A stretch of DNA of 52,589 nt from Candidatus Krumholzibacteriia bacterium (GTDB lineage Bacteria; Krumholzibacteriota; Krumholzibacteriia; JAJRXK01). The translations under genes and the position numbers were made by a program. The stretch spans positions 1-52,589 of the forward strand of contig DATFKK010000104.1 of assembly GCA_035268685.1 (NCBI GenBank), read 5' to 3'. Below the pieces are notes generated by a model. That model was given only the letters and a program-made list of their open reading frames with translations. It did not search any database and had not been told where the DNA came from. The stretch's first letter is position 1. Every line of letters begins with the position of its first letter. Positions 38,697-45,737 of the stretch are shown here, piece by piece.

Positions 38697-39449
38697 TCAG
38701 AACTCGCTCTTGAGCGCCCCGAACGAACGCGTCTCGGTGGGAACCACCGTGTCGGCACTCAGCGGCTCGGCATCGAGCTCGATCCACCGCCACTGCGTCG
38801 CGCCCATCGACTGGTAGCCGAGCGATCCGAAGACGACCCGCCCGACGCCGAGGGTCCCCGAGCCGTTCCCCCGCGCCCGTAGGACCTCGGTACCGTCGAC
38901 CCAGACGGTGAGTGTCTCGTCGGGGTCCTCGATCCGCGAGTTCTTGCGGATCCGCAACACCCGCTCGTCGACCAGGGACGCGGGCGCCGACGCAACCCAC
39001 CGCAACTCACCCCCCGAGCGTTCGGCCACGTCCACGCGATCGTGGTGCAGCTGGACGATGAGCTCCAGTCCCGGTCGACTGACCTCGACCACCGCGCCCT
39101 GACCGCCGATGTTGCTGTGGACCTTCACCGCGGCCCGGAACTCCACGGCGTGCTCGGCCTGCAGTTGGCCAAGCATGCCCTGGAAGGCGATGAACCCGTC
39201 CCCCATGTTGTCGTTGCAGACCAGGGTACCCTCGTGCAGGAAGGCGTGCGCCGTCCCGATCCGCGACCAGGGCGAGTTCGAGGCGTCGGGGACCTGCGTC
39301 ATCTCGGTGCGGTCGCCGACCGTCACGAGGTCCTGCGCCCGAGAAGGCGCGGCTGCCGCGAGGGCGACGAACGCAGTGGCGAGGGCGAGGCGAGTGACGG
39401 CCTGTCGGTGGCGAAGCCGAGCGAGCGTCGGGAGCCGGCGCATGGACAT
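38697..39449 (-). CDS. Exported protein of unknown function
   Basis: 250 residues with a long signal peptide (AVTRLALATAFVALAAAAPSRA). The mature part of about 210 residues looks all-beta, with strands such as HAVEFRAAVKVHSNIGGQ, LELIVQLHHDRVDVAE, TLTVWVDGTEVLRAR and QWRWIELDAEPL, in the style of jelly-roll or concanavalin-like modules. I do not recognise the family. It ends 16 bases before the convergent GT-C/TPR stop. A palindromic site lies about 95-125 bases upstream of its start. Confidence 0.7.
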   Translation of the reverse strand: MSMRRLPTLARLRHRQAVTRLALATAFVALAAAAPSRAQDLVTVGDRTEMTQVPDASNSPWSRIGTAHAFLHEGTLVCNDNMGDGFIAFQGMLGQLQAEHAVEFRAAVKVHSNIGGQGAVVEVSRPGLELIVQLHHDRVDVAERSGGELRWVASAPASLVDERVLRIRKNSRIEDPDETLTVWVDGTEVLRARGNGSGTLGVGRVVFGSLGYQSMGATQWRWIELDAEPLSADTVVPTETRSFGALKSEF

Positions 39450-39541
39450 CGTTTCCGGACGCCCGGCCCCGGTGCGATCGATCGGCGGGGAGAGCCGCCG
39501 TCGAACAGATCCGGAGGTGGGCCCGTCCCGGGGGGAGCAAG

Positions 39542-39572
39542 GTGGTCAGGATGTTACCATTTTCGTGACCAC
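39542..39572. promoter_or_regulatory. Inverted repeat, possible operator
   Basis: GTGGTCA (39542-39548) and TGACCAC (39566-39572) are perfect inverted half-sites with 17 bases between them. On the minus strand a TAACAT box lies between the arms, upstream of the exported-protein gene at 39449. Binding protein unknown. Confidence 0.4.
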
Positions 39573-39757
39573 GACGGGAAGCCCCCCGGGATTGCAGAGG
39601 GTTGTGGCTCGAAGATTGTGCACTCGCCCGACACCGGGCCGATGCTTCGGACCCGCGAGCGCAAGCGTCACCGGACCGTGACGAAAAAGGCGAAAGAAAA
39701 CCGTGAACGCGAGCGCTGCTCCCCGTCCGACCGGAACGCACAATCTCGGAGGCACAG

Positions 39758-39796
39758 AAAAAAAGGAGCGGACCCGCGCGCCAGCGATGGGTCCGC
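39758..39796 (-). terminator. Canonical Rho-independent terminator
   Basis: On the minus strand GCGGACCC pairs with GGGTCCGC (8 bp, 13-nt loop) and is followed by CTCC and seven T residues. It is the only terminator in the window with a true U-tract. It could end the EAL-HDOD transcript (158 bases past that stop) or a short RNA starting near 39817. Confidence 0.8.
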
Positions 39797-39817
39797 CCCC
39801 CTTCCTGTCCTTCCACC
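39758..39817 (-). ncRNA. Candidate RpoN-dependent small RNA
   Basis: Predicted transcript of about 60 nt between a near-consensus -24/-12 element (39843-39829) and the U-tract of a terminator. The 5' 25 nt are purine-rich and Shine-Dalgarno-like (GGUGGAAGGACAGGAAGG), the rest is the terminator stem. It contains no AUG and no plausible reading frame. Regulatory RNAs transcribed by sigma-54 are known (Qrr RNAs of Vibrio), but there is no sequence similarity claimed here. The rest of the 39,450-39,953 gap shows only the palindrome at 39,542 and no gene. Confidence 0.4.
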
Positions 39818-39828
39818 CGCGACCAGGA

Positions 39829-39843
39829 GCAGCAGCCGTGCCA
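39829..39843 (-). promoter_or_regulatory. Sigma-54 -24/-12 promoter downstream of the EAL-HDOD gene
   Basis: On the minus strand TGGCACG, four bases, CTGC, then T. GG and GC are separated by exactly 10 bases, with one mismatch to TGGCACG-N4-TTGCW. Predicted start near 39817. No gene follows before the terminator at 39,758. Confidence 0.55.
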
Positions 39844-39953
39844 CCGGATCCCGGCATTGAAAACCAACGACTTACGCGATCGTCCCTCGGGTCACCGTAC
39901 GAGGAGGTACGCCAGGCGTACCGTTGCGGAACGCTCGACGGACGCGGCCGCGC

Positions 39954-41198
39954 TCAGAGACCGATCTCCCGGCCGGCCGTTGCCGACCACTCGACGGCAT
40001 CGAGGTACGCCCCTCGGATCTCTGACGACTCGAGCCGGCCGAATCCGACCTTCTCCCAGTCGCCGCGTTCGTAGGCGACCACGCACTCGAGGGCCTGTCC
40101 CATACGTCCTTCGCGATTCAGCAGGGCGGTGTTCAGATCGCTGGCCAGGGGCAACTGCTCGACGATGTCCTCCATGGACATGTCCAGGAGGGCGTCGAGG
40201 GTCGAGAAGAGTCCCGCCGTGAAGTACACGTCGGGATTCGCCACCCCGGCGCGGTCGGCGAGCTGCTCGCACATGCGCGCCCGGACCATGGCCGTGACCA
40301 TCAACTCGTCGGGCTTGTCGTCGAGAGCGCTCAGGGTGAGAAGGCTGACCCACGCGCGGATGTGGTGCAGCCCGAGCAGCACGAGCGTCTGCCGGATCGA
40401 CTCGACCTTCTGTGGCAGTCCGTAGAAGGCCGAATTGATCAGACGCAGCAGCTTGTAGCTGAGCGAGAGGTCTTCGCGGATGATCCGCTCGAGCGTGTCG
40501 ATCTCGACGTGCGGATCCTGCAGTTTGGCCAGCAGCCGCAGAGTGGCCAGGCGGTTGGCCGGGATCCGGTGCCCGCCGACCACGTTCGGCCGGCACAGGA
40601 AGTAGCCCTGGAACAGGTCGAAACCCAGGTCCTTGCAGAACTCCAGGTGCTCGGTCGTCTCGACCTTCTCGGCCAGCAGGACCACGTCGAAGGGCCGGAC
40701 CATCCGGACCTGTTCCGCGATCTCGGAGGGCGACAGGGCCAGCACGTCGATCTTGACGATGTCGGCGATCTCGAGCAGCGGATCGAAGTGCGGCTGGTAG
40801 ACGAAGTCGTCGAGAGCGATCCGGTAACCGCTCTGGGCGTAGCCGCGGATGCTCTCGATCAGCGGAGCGTCGACCACCTCGTCCTCGAGCAGTTCGAGCA
40901 CCACGCGGTCGCGCGGAAGCGGCATGTTCTGCGCCGACAGGAAGAAAGTTCGGGTCAGGTTGAGGAACGCGGGCAACTGGCCGACGAGCTGATCGAGCCC
41001 CAGATCGAGGAAACTGTCGAGCAGCACGCGGACGCTGGCCTGGTCGCGGTCGGAGAAGTGCGCGGCCTGGTCGTGCGCCTGTTGGCGGAAGAGGAGCTCG
41101 TACCCGACCACGTCGAGCTTCAGGTCGAAGATCGCCTGACGCGCGACGAAGGCGTTCGCGAGTGACGAGCCGTTCTGCGATGCGGTCGGTGCGTCCAT
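39954..41198 (-). CDS. EAL-HDOD (YuxH-type) signalling protein
   Basis: 414 residues. The N-terminal half is a degenerate EAL domain: the signature reads VVGYELLFRQQ instead of an EALLR site, with IALDDFVYQPHFDPLLEIADIVKID and LLAEKVET in place of the metal-binding set. c-di-GMP hydrolysis is therefore doubtful and binding is possible. The C-terminal half is an HDOD domain (IIREDLSLSYKLLRLINSAF, LLGLHHIRAWVSLLTLSAL, MVRARMCEQLA). Such proteins act in motility, taxis or stress control. Start ATG 41198 with AGGA upstream. A strong sigma-54 promoter sits 42 bases before the ATG. Confidence 0.88.
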   Translation of the reverse strand: MDAPTASQNGSSLANAFVARQAIFDLKLDVVGYELLFRQQAHDQAAHFSDRDQASVRVLLDSFLDLGLDQLVGQLPAFLNLTRTFFLSAQNMPLPRDRVVLELLEDEVVDAPLIESIRGYAQSGYRIALDDFVYQPHFDPLLEIADIVKIDVLALSPSEIAEQVRMVRPFDVVLLAEKVETTEHLEFCKDLGFDLFQGYFLCRPNVVGGHRIPANRLATLRLLAKLQDPHVEIDTLERIIREDLSLSYKLLRLINSAFYGLPQKVESIRQTLVLLGLHHIRAWVSLLTLSALDDKPDELMVTAMVRARMCEQLADRAGVANPDVYFTAGLFSTLDALLDMSMEDIVEQLPLASDLNTALLNREGRMGQALECVVAYERGDWEKVGFGRLESSEIRGAYLDAVEWSATAGREIGL

Positions 41199-41239
41199 CC
41201 CATGTCCTGGTTCCGGGTCGCGAGAGCCCACCCGACGCC

Positions 41240-41256
41240 TGCCATTGGCGTGCCAA
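41240..41256 (-). promoter_or_regulatory. Sigma-54 -24/-12 promoter of the EAL-HDOD gene
   Basis: On the minus strand TTGGCACG, four bases, TGGC, then A: GG (41254-41253) and GC (41242-41241) are exactly 10 bases apart and all but one consensus position match. The predicted start near 41229 gives a leader of about 30 nt, a realistic arrangement. Confidence 0.65.
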
Positions 41257-41332
41257 GCTTGCGCCGAGGGGACCCCGACCCCACACTGCAGGCGCGTTCG
41301 CCCCTGATTCGACCCCTCCCGCAGGCCCGGCG

Positions 41333-43111
41333 GTGGCTCCCGTGCAGTCCTCCCCTCCGCGTTCCCCTGCACCGGCGGTGCTCTGGCTCTTGGCCTTCGT
41401 GGCCGTCGTGAGCCATCTGCCGGCCGTGGGGTTCGACTTCGCCCAGGACGACTTCGCCGGCCTGGCGCGGGCCGCGGGCATCCTCGACGTCGAGGGCTGG
41501 CCACCCCGCCTGTGGACGAGCACGGTCACGTGGTCGGCACTCTGGCCGGCCTTCGGAAGCGACCCCGGCCCGTACCACGGGCTCTCGCTGATTCTGTTGC
41601 TGGGGATCGCGGTGTTCGCGGCCCGCCTGGCCCACCGGCTCGGCGCGGGAGACGCGGGTGCCGCCGTGACCGGCTTCCTGACCCTCCTCGGCCCCACCAC
41701 CGTCCTCCCCGTGGCGTGGGTGAGCGCCGCTGCGGAGCTGTGGGCCGTGCTCTTCGCGCTCGTCGCCCTCGACCTGTGGATCACGCCGGGTCGCGGGATC
41801 CGGCCGCTGGCGGCCGGCGTGGCGGCAGCCCTGTCGGTGCTCTCGAAGGAGCCCGCACTCGGGCTCTTCCTTCTGCTGCCACTGGCGTCGCGCTGGTTCG
41901 TCGACGAAGAGCCCGCACCCACGCGGCGAGGCCGTGCACTGGTGGTGACCGCGCTGGCCATGCTCGCCGTGATCGGCGCGCTGCAGATCCGCTCGGCCTT
42001 CGCGCACGGACCGGGCGATCCCTATGCCCTCGGGGGCGTGGCCGACGTCGCCGGAAACCTTCTGCGATCTCTGGGGTGGGCGGTGTGGCCGTGGCCGGGG
42101 TCGATTCCGCCGGGATGGCTGGCGCGGATCCTGGGAGGGATGGTTCTCGCCGTGGTCGGCGTCCTCGCCGTCCGGCGGGCCCGCCGGGACGATCCCCGGG
42201 TCCTCTTCCTCGGCCTGCTGGCCCTCGTGTCGCTCGCTCCGACGGTGGTCCTGCGCGACCACCAGTACACCTACTACGCGCTGCTCGCGAACGTGGCCGT
42301 CGCAGCGATCTTCGGCCTGGAGATCGGTCCGAGGATCGACCGCCGACTGCGGTCGACGACACCTCGTGGGGCGGCGCTGGTCGGCGCGTCGGTGCTCGTG
42401 GGCGCCGCCTCGATCGTCGGTGTCTCCGCGCGCGTCCACGCGCGGGGCGAGGACGGCCTGCTGGTCGATCCGATCCTCCGTCGTAGCTCGATCGTCGCCG
42501 ACGTACGAGCGCAGATCAGCGACCTGCGCCGGGCCCGTCCGTCGCCGACGGCAATCGGTGTCCTCCAGGCCGCGCGCACCGCCGACCCGCCCGACCCCGA
42601 GGCCTCTCGCGACCGGCTCGTGTTCATCGGCACCCCGATCTACCTGTCGCTGCAGGGCGATCGCGGTCTCGGAATCCTCTCCGGCGAACGGCTCGACGCA
42701 CGCTGGATCGGCCACATCGACGACGTCCCGGGGGGCGGATTCGTGTTCCTCGATGCCGGGGACGCCGTCCTTCGCCCGCTCGGGCCGCCGGACAACGCGC
42801 GGATCTACGCCGCGATGATCGCGGTGGCCGGCGGGCAGTTCGCGCGGGCTCGCCACGAGCTCTGGAGTGTGATCAGCGAGCAGGGAACGCGCGTTCGCTT
42901 CGCCTTCGACCCCGCGAACCTGCCGATCCGCCCCGAGGAGCTGGACGCCGAAGCTCCCGTGTTCGCCCGGGAACTGGCGGAAGCCGCCGAGGCCGATCCG
43001 ACCGACGGCCGGATCCTGCGTCTGTTCGAACAGATCTACGAGCAGGTGCGGGGACGGGAGCTGGTGCGGGATCTCGACGTGCCGCTGCGGGCACCGCGCT
43101 TCGATCAGTGA
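41333..43111 (+). CDS. Large polytopic membrane protein (GT-C-like), function unknown
   Basis: About 592 residues from a GTG at 41333 (AGG seven bases upstream); a GTG at 41342 is equally possible. Some ten transmembrane segments occupy the first 360 residues. The loop after TM1 reads FDFAQDDFAGLARAAG, with an Asp pair as in GT-C glycosyltransferases, and LSKEPALGLFLLLPLASRW follows a TM as in GT39-related proteins. The C-terminal 230 residues are soluble and unfamiliar (LVFIGTPIYLSLQGDRGLG). It overlaps the convergent lipid-kinase gene by 7 bases. A glycosyl-transfer role is inferred from fold-like features only. Confidence 0.6.
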   Translation: MAPVQSSPPRSPAPAVLWLLAFVAVVSHLPAVGFDFAQDDFAGLARAAGILDVEGWPPRLWTSTVTWSALWPAFGSDPGPYHGLSLILLLGIAVFAARLAHRLGAGDAGAAVTGFLTLLGPTTVLPVAWVSAAAELWAVLFALVALDLWITPGRGIRPLAAGVAAALSVLSKEPALGLFLLLPLASRWFVDEEPAPTRRGRALVVTALAMLAVIGALQIRSAFAHGPGDPYALGGVADVAGNLLRSLGWAVWPWPGSIPPGWLARILGGMVLAVVGVLAVRRARRDDPRVLFLGLLALVSLAPTVVLRDHQYTYYALLANVAVAAIFGLEIGPRIDRRLRSTTPRGAALVGASVLVGAASIVGVSARVHARGEDGLLVDPILRRSSIVADVRAQISDLRRARPSPTAIGVLQAARTADPPDPEASRDRLVFIGTPIYLSLQGDRGLGILSGERLDARWIGHIDDVPGGGFVFLDAGDAVLRPLGPPDNARIYAAMIAVAGGQFARARHELWSVISEQGTRVRFAFDPANLPIRPEELDAEAPVFARELAEAAEADPTDGRILRLFEQIYEQVRGRELVRDLDVPLRAPRFDQ

Positions 43112-43995
43112 TCGGACGGGACGATCACGGGTAGACTGCGCTCGCGCATCCCGCACACGACCTCGCAGTGGTCGCCGCGATCCTCCCCGTCGATCTGGAC
43201 CGCCAGGTCGTCCTCGCAGCGCACGCGGACGTGCGTCCCACGGTGCACCCGGACTCCCTTGTCGGCCTGTTCCCGCGGGAGGAGCGGACCCGCGAGGACG
43301 CTGATCGATTGCTCGAGGGTCCGGGCCTTCATCACCGCCACGTCGAGATGGCCGTCGGTCCCGTCGGCACTCTCGGGGTAGACGAAGGGGCCGATCATGG
43401 TTCCGAAGTTCGCGACCATGACCGACGCGCCGCGCTCGGAGATCGTGTGGCCGTCGACCTCGAGCTCGAAGTCGTGGTGTTGCACCGGAAGGTTCCTCGC
43501 CACCGAGACCAGGTAGGCGAGCTTGCCGACCTGCTGCTTGAGACGGCGGTCGGCTTCGCGGATCACGCGGGCATCGAGTCCCATTCCGACGCCCAGCACG
43601 AAGGGCTCGCCGCCGAGCGTCCCGACGTCGACGCGCCGTACCTCGCCGTGGCGCAAGGTGGCCAGGGCTCGATCGAGTCGCGGGGACAGCGACATCCGCT
43701 GGGCCAGGACGTTCCCGCTGCCCCGCGGGACCACCAGGAGTGGCCGGTACCCGCCGACGAGTTCGCGGGCGGCCGATTGCACCGTTCCGTCGCCCCCGAT
43801 CACGACGACCGGCTCGTCGCCGGGATGTTCGGCGATGATGCGATCGGCCCCGCGCTCGGGCGTGGTCTCGTGCCAGACGGGTTCGAGCCCCGCGCGCTCC
43901 AGGGCGCGGCGGAGTCGGTCCCGTTCCAGCACGCGCTGCGCATGGGCTCCGGCCACCGGATTGATCACCACCAGGGCCGAGGTGGTCGCGGTCAT
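43105..43995 (-). CDS. Diacylglycerol/lipid kinase-family protein (YegS/LCB5-like)
   Basis: 296 residues with the DAGK catalytic fold. The nucleotide-binding GGDGT is at 67-71 (VVVIGGDGTVQSAA), preceded by LVVINPVAGAHAQ and followed by VVPRGSGNVLAQRM and a C-terminal VQIDGED. Typical substrates are diacylglycerol or related lipids at the inner face of the cytoplasmic membrane, but family members vary. A GGGGGAAG precedes the ATG at 43995. It stands alone on the minus strand inside a plus-strand envelope cluster. Confidence 0.9.
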   Translation of the reverse strand: MTATTSALVVINPVAGAHAQRVLERDRLRRALERAGLEPVWHETTPERGADRIIAEHPGDEPVVVIGGDGTVQSAARELVGGYRPLLVVPRGSGNVLAQRMSLSPRLDRALATLRHGEVRRVDVGTLGGEPFVLGVGMGLDARVIREADRRLKQQVGKLAYLVSVARNLPVQHHDFELEVDGHTISERGASVMVANFGTMIGPFVYPESADGTDGHLDVAVMKARTLEQSISVLAGPLLPREQADKGVRVHRGTHVRVRCEDDLAVQIDGEDRGDHCEVVCGMRERSLPVIVPSDH

Positions 43996-44136
43996 GGGCT
44001 TCCCCCGTCGAGTGACGGAGATACGATCGACTCGGGAACGGTCCGGGGCAACGCCGGATCGCATCTGGTCGCTGCTCGGGCGGCGGGGTCTTAGGTTGTC
44101 GGCTCCGTCCGTACCTCCTCGCGACCCGCGAGCCGC

Positions 44137-45264
44137 GTGCCGGCACGCTCTTCGATCTTGGGCCCGATCCTCCATCTCGACGACGCCACCAGCTGGCGCG
44201 GTGGCCAGCAGCAGGTCCTCTACCTGCACCAGGGCCTGCGCGCGGCCGACGTCGACTCGCGTGTGGTGTGCCGCCAGGGCTCGGCCCTGCACGAGCGCCT
44301 GCTAGAGGAGAGACTCCCCCACTACGCGCTCGAGCACATGAGCGCGCACGACCTCGTGGTGGCCCGGACCCTGGCCCGCATCGTCGGCGACCATCCGCAG
44401 TCCATTCTCCACGCCCACACCTCGCACGCCCACGAGCTCGCATTGTGGGCCCATCGTCTCGGCGCGCGGAGTCCCGTCGTGGTGTCGCGCCGCGTCGACT
44501 TCCCCGTGGCGCGGACGTGGTGGAGCGGCCGCAAGTACCGCAGCCGACGGGTCAGCCGCTACCTGGCGATCAGCAGTGCCGTCGAGCAGGAACTGCGTCG
44601 CGCCGGGATCGAAGACGCTCGGATCCGGCGCGTGCCGAGCGGCATCGATCTCACACGCTTCGAGAACCTCGAGCCCGACCACGACTGGAAGCGTTCGCTG
44701 GGGCTGGAACCCGGCGAACTCCTGTTCGGCAGCATCGCGGCCCTGGCCGACCACAAGGACCAGTCCACACTGCTGCGTGCCTTCGCACGGTTCCGCGATC
44801 GCGGGGGGTCGGGACGACTCGTCGTGATCGGCGAAGGCGAGCTGCGAGGACCCCTGGAGGCCCAGCGACGCGAACTCGGCCTGGACGACGTGGTCTCGTT
44901 CCCTGGCTTCACCCACGACGTGTTGCCCCGCCTGGCCGCATTCGACATCTTCGTGCTCACCTCCAAGAAGGAAGGGCTGGGGACGAGCATCCTCGACGCC
45001 ATGGCCGCCGGCCGGCCCGTGCTTGCCACCCGCGCCGGAGGCATCGTCGACGCCGTGGTCGACGGGGAGAGCGGCCGGCTGTGTCCGGTGGGCGCCGTCG
45101 ATGCGATCGCCGACACCATGGTCGAGCTGCAGGCGAGCGCCGCCCTGCGCCAACGCCTGGCACACGGAGCGCGGCAACGGGTGAAGGACTTCGACGTGCG
45201 GTCGACCGTCGAGCGCACCCGCGCGGCCTACGCCGAGATCCTCGAGGATCCCGCCGGATCATGA
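44137..45264 (+). CDS. Family 4 (GT-B) glycosyltransferase
   Basis: 375 residues. N-terminal acceptor domain with LHLDDATSWRGGQQQVLYLHQ, HAHTSHAHELALWAHRLG; C-terminal donor domain with GSIAALADHKDQSTLLRAFA, VVIGEGELRGPLE, FPGFTHDVLP and the EGLGTSILDAMAAGRPVLAT motif whose Glu contacts the sugar nucleotide. Likely adds a sugar to a lipid or saccharide acceptor at the inner membrane. Start is a GTG at 44137. The stop overlaps the next gene (ATGA), which links it to the PH-like and polytopic proteins that follow. Confidence 0.92.
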   Translation: MPARSSILGPILHLDDATSWRGGQQQVLYLHQGLRAADVDSRVVCRQGSALHERLLEERLPHYALEHMSAHDLVVARTLARIVGDHPQSILHAHTSHAHELALWAHRLGARSPVVVSRRVDFPVARTWWSGRKYRSRRVSRYLAISSAVEQELRRAGIEDARIRRVPSGIDLTRFENLEPDHDWKRSLGLEPGELLFGSIAALADHKDQSTLLRAFARFRDRGGSGRLVVIGEGELRGPLEAQRRELGLDDVVSFPGFTHDVLPRLAAFDIFVLTSKKEGLGTSILDAMAAGRPVLATRAGGIVDAVVDGESGRLCPVGAVDAIADTMVELQASAALRQRLAHGARQRVKDFDVRSTVERTRAAYAEILEDPAGS

Positions 45265-45737
45265 ACACGGACGACCGCCCCTACCGGCAGGTGGCTGCCG
45301 CACACGGATGGGTGCTGGCCGCGCTCCTGGTCCTGGCCGTGTGCACCTTCGCGTTGCTCACCGACCGCGCCTCCGACGCCGCCTTCGTCGTCGCGCTGCT
45401 GGTGGCGTTCTCCCTGTTGCTCACCCACAGCGTCGAGATCCGGGTGGAGGTCCGCGACGTCGAGATCCGCATGGGCAATGGCTGGCGGCGGATCCGGCTG
45501 GCACTCGACGACGTCGAGGACTGGCGCGTGGACGCGGACGCCCGCGTGTGGGGAGCCGGGCGACGTGACCCCACCGGAGGTCGCCGTTTCGGCCTGGGTG
45601 CGCCGGAGACGCTGCTGCTGCACACCCGCGGCGGCGACGTGTACGTGGGCCTGGTCGACGCGGGCGAGGCGGCCGCGGCGATCGACCGTCGACGACGGGC
45701 CCTGGGCGAGGACGATCCCGACGCCGAGGTCCCGTGA
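45261..45737 (+). CDS. Small membrane protein with PH-like domain
   Basis: 158 residues: two adjacent N-terminal transmembrane helices (WVLAALLVLAVCTFALL and AAFVVALLVAFSLLL) then a beta-rich domain ending in a helix (IRLALDDVEDWRVDAD, TLLLHTRGGDVYVGLVDAGEAAAAID), the layout of bacterial PH-like proteins. No enzymatic residue pattern is visible. Both ends overlap neighbours (ATGA and TGATG), so it is translated with the GT4 enzyme and the large polytopic protein. A scaffold or accessory role in the same envelope pathway is inferred. Confidence 0.65.
   Translation: MNTDDRPYRQVAAAHGWVLAALLVLAVCTFALLTDRASDAAFVVALLVAFSLLLTHSVEIRVEVRDVEIRMGNGWRRIRLALDDVEDWRVDADARVWGAGRRDPTGGRRFGLGAPETLLLHTRGGDVYVGLVDAGEAAAAIDRRRRALGEDDPDAEVP

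Noticed and set aside
38678-38700. CTGAGC/GCTCAG pair joining the stop regions of the GT-C/TPR and exported-protein genes as a bidirectional terminator
   Set aside because: The stem is only 6 bp with a 12-nt loop and no U-tract, too weak to call.
39546-39857. 103-codon minus-strand frame across the small-RNA candidate
   Set aside because: No ribosome binding site, no recognisable domain, and it runs through the terminator and the palindrome.
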